Of a DNA stretch of 64,000 nt, positions 58,723-64,000 are shown in pieces (positions within the stretch are counted from its first letter, which is position 1; every line of letters starts with the position of its first letter). The notes beneath the pieces were generated by a model that saw nothing but the letters and a program-made list of their open reading frames with translations, was not told the origin of the DNA and ran no database searches. Origin of the DNA: Hyparrhenia diplandra (taxonomy: Eukaryota; Streptophyta; Magnoliopsida; Poales; Poaceae); the NCBI GenBank assembly GCA_015847255.1, contig JADLZK010008785.1:124001-188000 (forward strand), given 5' to 3'. The position numbers and the translations under genes were made by a program.

Positions 58723-58824
58723 CTAACTACATGGCTTGCTGATGAACAGGACAGGCAGGCAGGCTCCTCTCTTCTTCATGGCTAGCTTCAGTGGACCAAG
58801 CGACTTCTCCAGATCAAGGACCTT
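58723..58824 (-). CDS. Possible terminal exon of an unrecognised minus-strand gene
   Basis: After a good acceptor (ttatttttgcag), the minus strand reads KVLDLEKSLGPLKLAMKKRG, then ACLPVLFISKPCS and TAG at 58723-58725. The exon begins in phase 0 and is 33 codons. I do not recognise the protein, and no upstream exon is assured; it could be an alternative end of the spermine-synthase-like gene to its right, or chance. Confidence 0.3.
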   Translation of the reverse strand, partial: KVLDLEKSLGPLKLAMKKRGACLPVLFISKPCS

Positions 58825-59109
58825 CTGCAAAAATAATGACAGTTGCTTTCAACCGACGGCGAGAAATAGAGGGTTTCTAAAAAGGAACTGTCTTTTTACT
58901 TCATCCTTATAGTTTACAAGAGCTTTCAACTTCATCCAGCTTTCCAACACCAACATCAGCCAATCCACATGGGCACTAGGCAGAGTATTATACAGAACAG
59001 GCGGCGAATGCAGGCAGCACTATGTACAGGCACCAATCTCCTTATTCATCAGAGATGCAGGTAGCAGCCGTCCAGGGTTTTATACATGAAAGGCTGCTCT
59101 GTTGACTTC

Positions 59110-59375
59110 TTTCAGAGGCAATAAATGACTCCTGTATCCTCGTCCTCTCTCGATCTCGTCCTCTCTCGATCTCGTCCCGTCGCGATGCGCCCGCGTTTGC
59201 TCCCGCCGCTCCTCCTCCCACCAGCGACCTCCGCCGGACGCTCCTCCACCCCCGCTGCCGCCGCCGCCGAGCTGCGCCCGCCTAGGGGTCCGACTACCCC
59301 CTAGGCACCACGGCGGCCTTCGCCTAGCGCCTAGTCGCGCGGAATCCCGCCTAGGCGAGCGCCTAGCAGAACAGG
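59110..59375. repeat. GC-rich insertion after the spermine-synthase exon
   Basis: About 265 bp with cctaggcg/cgcctagg words repeated in both orientations (59280-59370) and a duplicated cctctctcgatctcgt (about 59142 and 59159). It begins immediately after the codons for NFLTPINPV and ends the spermine-synthase reading frame. It is probably an inserted element of unknown family. Confidence 0.5.
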
Positions 59376-60601
59376 GTTTATAGGAGTCAGAAAGTTGACC
59401 GGTGGTCCTTCTTTGGCACATAGCAGAGAAACCCAATCACCCACTGCAAATTTCAAGTGAACATTCTGTAAGAAAAGATTAAGTTCCAAACAGAACGCTA
59501 AACACAACAAAGTACTTAGCTTGTATATATGCCTATAAGGCTAGAACTGCAAAACCTACAACATACAGCTCACAACTGTCAAAACAAATTGAGCTTCCAC
59601 ACTTGGCCCCACTTTTAAAACAAAGGGAAACCAAGGAATTTCGAAGGATTATAATCCATTGGACAGCATCTTATATGCCCTGTCAGAACGGAGTAAAACC
59701 CTTGAAGGCTTGAACTCATACAATAACTTTGGAGAAAATTTAACATGAGGTTAGACTAGGAATGGAATTGGGTATCCAATTAGTATCTGGGTCACCCCCT
59801 AAGTTCTTCTTGGTTTGAAATCCAGATCAGTTCATTGTAATGGTTTTTTGCTCAATTAAATGACACGGTAAAGAGTAAAGTTTTTACAGAGTTCACAAGT
59901 ACAATACACAGATTGAACTCTTCTTCCCAAAAACAATATACAGTCTTTCTGAATAAAATAGCATTTATATAACTCCAATTTCTTTTTCCAGGAAGCTTAG
60001 TGTCCTAACTTTTAGAAGCATGCTCCCTTACACATTATACTTATCTTTCTTTTAGAACACAATGTTAAGTGATTATTTTCCTTTCTTGGTAAGTCTACTA
60101 AAGCCTGCACAAAATAATGACTTCAAGGGGAAAAAAAAAAAAGGAAAACCATTTGTAGCTTCAATAATGAGGTAAACATATTTGCATTGACCAGATAGGA
60201 TGGTTTCATCAGGTAAAACATGTAGATAATGTTGGGAATGCTCACTAATGGTTTGCCAGGCTATGACTGGTTCCTTGCATGAGTTGAGCTAAAGCCCGAT
60301 ATATCCTATGACTACCAAATGAACCAGCACTGCCACCAGTTCACTGTCAACAATAGTGACACTCATGAGGATTGCAGTACGAACTTATTGGCAAACACAA
60401 AAAAAATAGTTGAATGCAGTGCAGAACAAGTTATGATGCAGTCATGCCCAACCCAGGAGCCATATACGTCCACCAAGGACCTGTCATAAAGGAATAAAAA
60501 CTAGAAATGTTCTGAGAAGCTATAAGATCAAAACAATCAAATATTCATCCATTCAACTCAGCACAGCACAAGAAGCTTGCACTCCGATCCTGAGCTAATC
60601 C

Positions 60602-61960
60602 TTTTTTTTCTCGAACACGCAGGAGGACTGCGTATCAAAATATTAAGTAGGAGAAAAAAGGGTCAAGAACCCAGTCAAAAATACAAAAAGGAGGTTTGAA
60701 ACCCCCAAACACACACAACGCACACACTTGATCAATCGCCTGTTACAAGGAAGAACAACCCAAGACCATAAAGTCTATCTGGGGGGCTGCAGGGCGAGAA
60801 GATGAGAAATCCCTCGAGCCCCAGCCAACTCCCATTGAAACATATCGTCCCTAATGGAGGAGAGAAGCCCATTTAGATCGGGCTGGCGACCATCAAAAAA
60901 CACAACGATTCCTGTGATTCCAGAGAGACCAAGCCACCAGGATTATAATAGAGTTCAGGCCCTGCTTTGCACGATCAGCCACCCTTGTGGTCACCCGATC
61001 CCACCAGTCATCAAAAGAAAGATCATCTAACTGTGGAGCTAAGCTTTGTAAACCAAGCTGTTGCAAGACACTGAACCAAATTTGGCGCGAGAAGACACAA
61101 GACAACAGCAAGTGGTTGATCGTCTCCTCTTCTTGGTCGCACAGACGACAATGCTGAGGATGCGGCAAACCCTTCTTCGCAAGCCTATCAGCCGTCCAAC
61201 ACTTATTGTGTGCAGCCAACCACATGAAAAATTGGCACTTACCGGGTGCCCAACTTTTCCATATTCTCTCCCCCGGATTGAATTGGGTAGCACCAATGAA
61301 CATTGCCTCATATGCTGACTTAGCCGAATATTTTCCGGTAGAAGTAAACTGCCAGATGTGAGAGTCATCCACATCAGGTTGCAGCACTACCTCAGTCAAA
61401 AGCTCAAATAGAGTAAGGTATTCAGATAGGACAGCCACTGTATGAGCCCCTCTAATATCAGCCACCCATCTTCCATCAGTGAGTGCCTCATAGACTGTTC
61501 TCTTTTTTGCCCGACTAGAAATTAGACCAAAGAGATGTGGCACAAGCTTATCAAGACTCTGTCCATTCAGCCATCTATCAGTCCAAAAAAGAGTGTTTCT
61601 TCCGTTGCCAACTACAGAGACAATAGCTACAGAGAAAAAGACCTTGACCGAGTGGTGTACCTGGATGGGGAGAAAGGCCCACGGCTTCTCTGGCTCAGTT
61701 TTCTGTAACCATAACCACCTCATTCTGAGTGCCCAACCCATTTGTTGCAATTGTGATATACCAAGCCCCCCCAACTCTGGAGGTCGAGTTACCTTGGGCC
61801 AAGCTACCAAGCAATGTCCGCCTTTCACATCTCTTCTACCTTTCCAGAGGAACGCTCTTCTGATCTTATCAATGGCCTTGATGGCCCATGATGGGAGATC
61901 CATGGCCATAAAAAGATAACTCAACTCAATAAATCCTTGTAGCAAAGAAAGATAACTCAA
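60602..61960 (-). mobile_element. L1-type LINE 3' part in a spermine-synthase intron
   Basis: An open minus frame of 355 codons carries the end of ORF2 (IRRAFLWKGRRDVKGGHCLV; LGGLGISQLQQMGWALRMRW; the zf-RVT block WKSWAPGKCQFFMWLAAHNK, CRLCDQEEETINHLLLSCVF, and WSLWNHRN). The A-tail shows as the T8 run at 60602-60609. It is 5'-truncated near 61960. The frame is unbroken for this part, suggesting a fairly young insertion. No target duplication was found by eye. A short repeat, agataactcaa.tcaataaat, spans the 5' junction (about 61914 and 61949). Confidence 0.85.
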
Positions 61961-62039
61961 TTCAATAAATGCTATTCAAATAAATATTGTAACAATGGAC
62001 CCATATTTGTTCCATGTCATTGAAGAATAAGAACAATAA

Positions 62040-62165
62040 GGGCATACCCAGTGCTGACTGCTGACTTGCTGAGAGCATCCCACACTATGCGGGGTCTGGG
62101 GAGGGGTATTAGCAGCAAACCCAGGACCTTCCGGTCACACTCGGTAGTACTATACAAAAGACAAA
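62040..62165 (-). mobile_element. Grass SINE remnant (Au-like, tRNA-derived)
   Basis: On the minus strand it reads gaccggaaggtcctgggttt, then cccctccccagaccccgcat and cactgggtatgcccttatt. These words match a widespread grass SINE with an RNA polymerase III B box in the ggtcccgggttcga region, with an internal deletion. The identification is from memory of that repeat. Confidence 0.55.
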
Positions 62166-62537
62166 CAAACAGCTATCCATATGCATAGTGCAGACTTGAT
62201 GCATGTATAACAAACAAACAAAAACTATTTTTCACAAAAACAGGTGGTTGTTGTACCCGCAATGAACAAGAAGTAGCTGATACGTAATATTTTTTTTAAA
62301 AAAATAATGATTGTTACTGTTCAGAGAAACCACAACTGCAAAAACTACAGAGTGAAACTATTACTGTATTTTAAGTATGCACCATTCCATCAATAATTAA
62401 AAAAAAATAGGCGAATGACAGCCGCAAAAGAAATGGATTGCACCAGGTCAGTAACTTGTAATATACGATAGATTGTGAAGTGCGGTAGCATGTCTAAATT
62501 AGTCATATATACAGTTAAACTGAGGGGAACAAATGAT

Positions 62538-62635
62538 ACATAAGAAGACCATAGAATAGAGAATATAAAGAACCTTAGGGTTAAAAAATGTTACATAAGA
62601 AGACCATAGAATAGAGAATATGAAGAACCTTGGGT
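62538..62635. repeat. 55-bp tandem duplication at a splice donor
   Basis: acataagaagacc, atagaatagagaat, and agaacctt.gg occur at 62538-62580 and again at 62593-62635. The second copy includes the donor of the spermine-synthase exon ending at 62629; the first supplies a second aag|gttctt site downstream in the transcript. Confidence 0.85.
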
Positions 62636-64000
62636 ATGTTGGCACACTAGTCCATGCATAGCGGACAGAACCCTTGAAAGTCTCACGGTAAATTGAAAGC
62701 ATGTCCTGAACCAAATGTGTATGCAACCACATACTCTCAGCTTGATTACAAAGAACACCACCAGGCCTCAAAGCTCTAGTGATGGTCTCAAAAAAGGCTT
62801 CTCCACAAGTTCCTGAGCAGGCCCTGCAAATGCCAAATGTAACATAACAGTAAGATTTGACTGAAAATTTGATAGGTCAAAGTTCTTTCTGCAAGAAAAT
62901 ATCTGCAAATTTTCATCATTAACCCAGAACAGCTACTGCTGCAGTAACCTAGTAGAAATAAAGAAGCATGGGGTTCAGGAACAGTATAAATGTATAATAG
63001 GATGAAAGAAAAAAAGGCACAGAACAGATGTACGACACCAACACATAGCTAAAATTTTCCATGGCACTGTTCTCAAGAAGTACTATGCATTGCAGCATAA
63101 GCTCACCTATTGGGTCTGATGAATCAACAATGATAGCATCATATGTCCCTTCAGGAGCATTTCTCAAGAACTCCACAGCTGAAAGTAGAAGAAAACCAAT
63201 TTTTACTTGTGGAATTAGAGTTCATAAACTAAAAAGGATTAAAAATATCTAAAACGCCAAGAAACTTCAGCAATCAGCAGATATCAACAAATAACAGTCA
63301 TCATGGTTCATGGGATTATCACATACCGTCAAAAACATGAAGTTGAACACGAGGATCTTCAAATCCAACAGACAATTGTGGGAAGAAGTCTTTGCAAATC
63401 TAATGAGATAAGATGTATATCAGCACCGTATAATTAGCGACTACATTTGGAAAGGTTAAGGCAGCAAATGAGAATCTTACATAAATAACCAGTTGATCAA
63501 TTTCACATATGTCGATAGACTCCACTGAACTATGTCTGGAAATCTCTCGAAGTACACCTCCATCACCACCACCAATAACCAAAACCTGCAAAGTAGTTCC
63601 TAAGAACATAAGTCACTAGCACACTACAGTTTCAGTACAGGTCAAAATACTCAAAATAAATATTCCATGTGCTGAAATATAGCTGCATAATATCCTGCGA
63701 ATCAATTTCTGTTAAGCAACACAGCATTTTACATAGTTTCACACTATTGAGGAGACATAAAGATCAGAAGATGTACCTTCTTACGGGATGGAATTGAACA
63801 AAGTGGGAGGGTGAGTAATCATTTCCTGGTATGCACATTCATCCTTATCAGTCAATTGAACAATACCATCAATCACAAGGACTTTCCCATAGGTTGACGA
63901 CTGCACACAAAAATTACCAGGTTATATGTACACAACAGAAGCCAAGGGCAGTTTATATTTCTGGTATCAATAAATGAAGTGAACCTCAAAGACTAGGACT

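Larger units (their letters stand above)
59376..64000 (-). pseudogene. SPMS: Spermine-synthase-like gene, partial and frameshifted
   Basis: Spermine synthase transfers aminopropyl from decarboxylated SAM to spermidine (cytosol). Exons (minus): 64000-63985 (VLVFE, continues off the window), 63900-63777 (SSTYGKVLVIDGIVQLTDKD, ECAYQEMITH), 63585-63481 (VLVIGGGDGGVLREISRHSS, SIDICEIDQLVIY), 63399-63327 (CKDFFPQLSVGFEDPRVQLH), 63178-63107 (VEFLRNAPEGTYDAIIVDSS, DP), 62823-62629 (PAQELVEKPF; ALRPGGVLCNQAES; AWTSVPTYP) and about 59443-59376 (CAKEGPPVNFLTPINPV). The SAM-binding GGGDGG and catalytic Asp in DSSD are kept. SVESIDICEIDQ favours spermine over spermidine synthase. Lesions: an extra C near 63809, one T missing from a T run at about 62792 (6 instead of 7), and indels at the last exon's start. 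The last exon ends in a GC-rich insertion, and the C-terminus is not found. Some 1-bp lesions may be sequence error. Confidence 0.82.

Noticed and set aside
59080..59100. Minus-strand NRAAFHV as the spermine-synthase C-terminus (expected HRAAFVLP)
   Set aside because: Only a few residues match, a stop follows at once, and it lies beyond the GC-rich insertion; chance similarity cannot be excluded.

Overview
This is plant nuclear DNA, almost certainly from a grass close to rice (Oryza). The evidence is intron-split genes with GT-AG junctions, GC-rich grass-type first exons, a plant U2 snRNA gene, and a dense set of grass transposons (Stowaway and Tourist MITEs, CACTA pieces, L1-type and RTE-type LINEs, tRNA-derived SINEs, LTR remnants). 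I could not assign a chromosome from the sequence alone.

Layout. 1-12.8 kb is decayed: a broken NB-ARC/LRR resistance gene (899-4242), a SINE with a clean target duplication (6800-7103), a broken F-box gene (8196-9519, minus), and nested LTR, LINE and CACTA fragments (10.4-12.8 kb). 13.3-16.7 kb holds an intact four-exon CONSTANS-like B-box/CCT gene on the minus strand, whose last exon completes a CCT domain split by an intron. 17-20.6 kb is repeat: a segmental tandem duplication with a solo LTR in one copy only, followed by a minisatellite. 21.4-22.9 kb holds an intronless CYP74 (hydroperoxide lyase/allene oxide synthase type) gene with two compensating 1-bp frameshifts. 23-35 kb is mostly MITEs and unrecognised intergenic DNA, with a U2 snRNA gene (28327-28522) and a G-patch (MOS2-like) pseudogene. 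35.9-37.4 kb is a truncated exosome RRP43 pseudogene. 40.0-42.1 kb is an ARM/TOG-type gene with small indels. 43.0-45.8 kb is an intact plastid-type FolD gene. 46.3-49.6 kb is a nearly full-length but dead RTE LINE with a 26-bp target duplication. 51.6-53.6 kb is an intact GT61 glycosyltransferase on the minus strand. 59.4 kb to the right edge is a spermine-synthase-like gene on the minus strand, with an L1-type LINE and a SINE in one intron and several frameshifts.

The genes do not form a pathway; they are independent plant housekeeping, signalling and cell-wall genes. Recurring features are small indels in otherwise well-conserved coding exons (CYP74, ARM, GT61 leader, spermine synthase) beside perfectly intact genes (B-box, FolD), and many local duplications. 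The indels may be partly sequence error. I saw no bacterial-style operon, CRISPR array or clearly new multi-gene system. The more unusual items are the U2 variant with a changed branch-point recognition base, the solo LTR with an internal empty-site control, the RTE element with 5' tandem monomers, and the split CCT exon.
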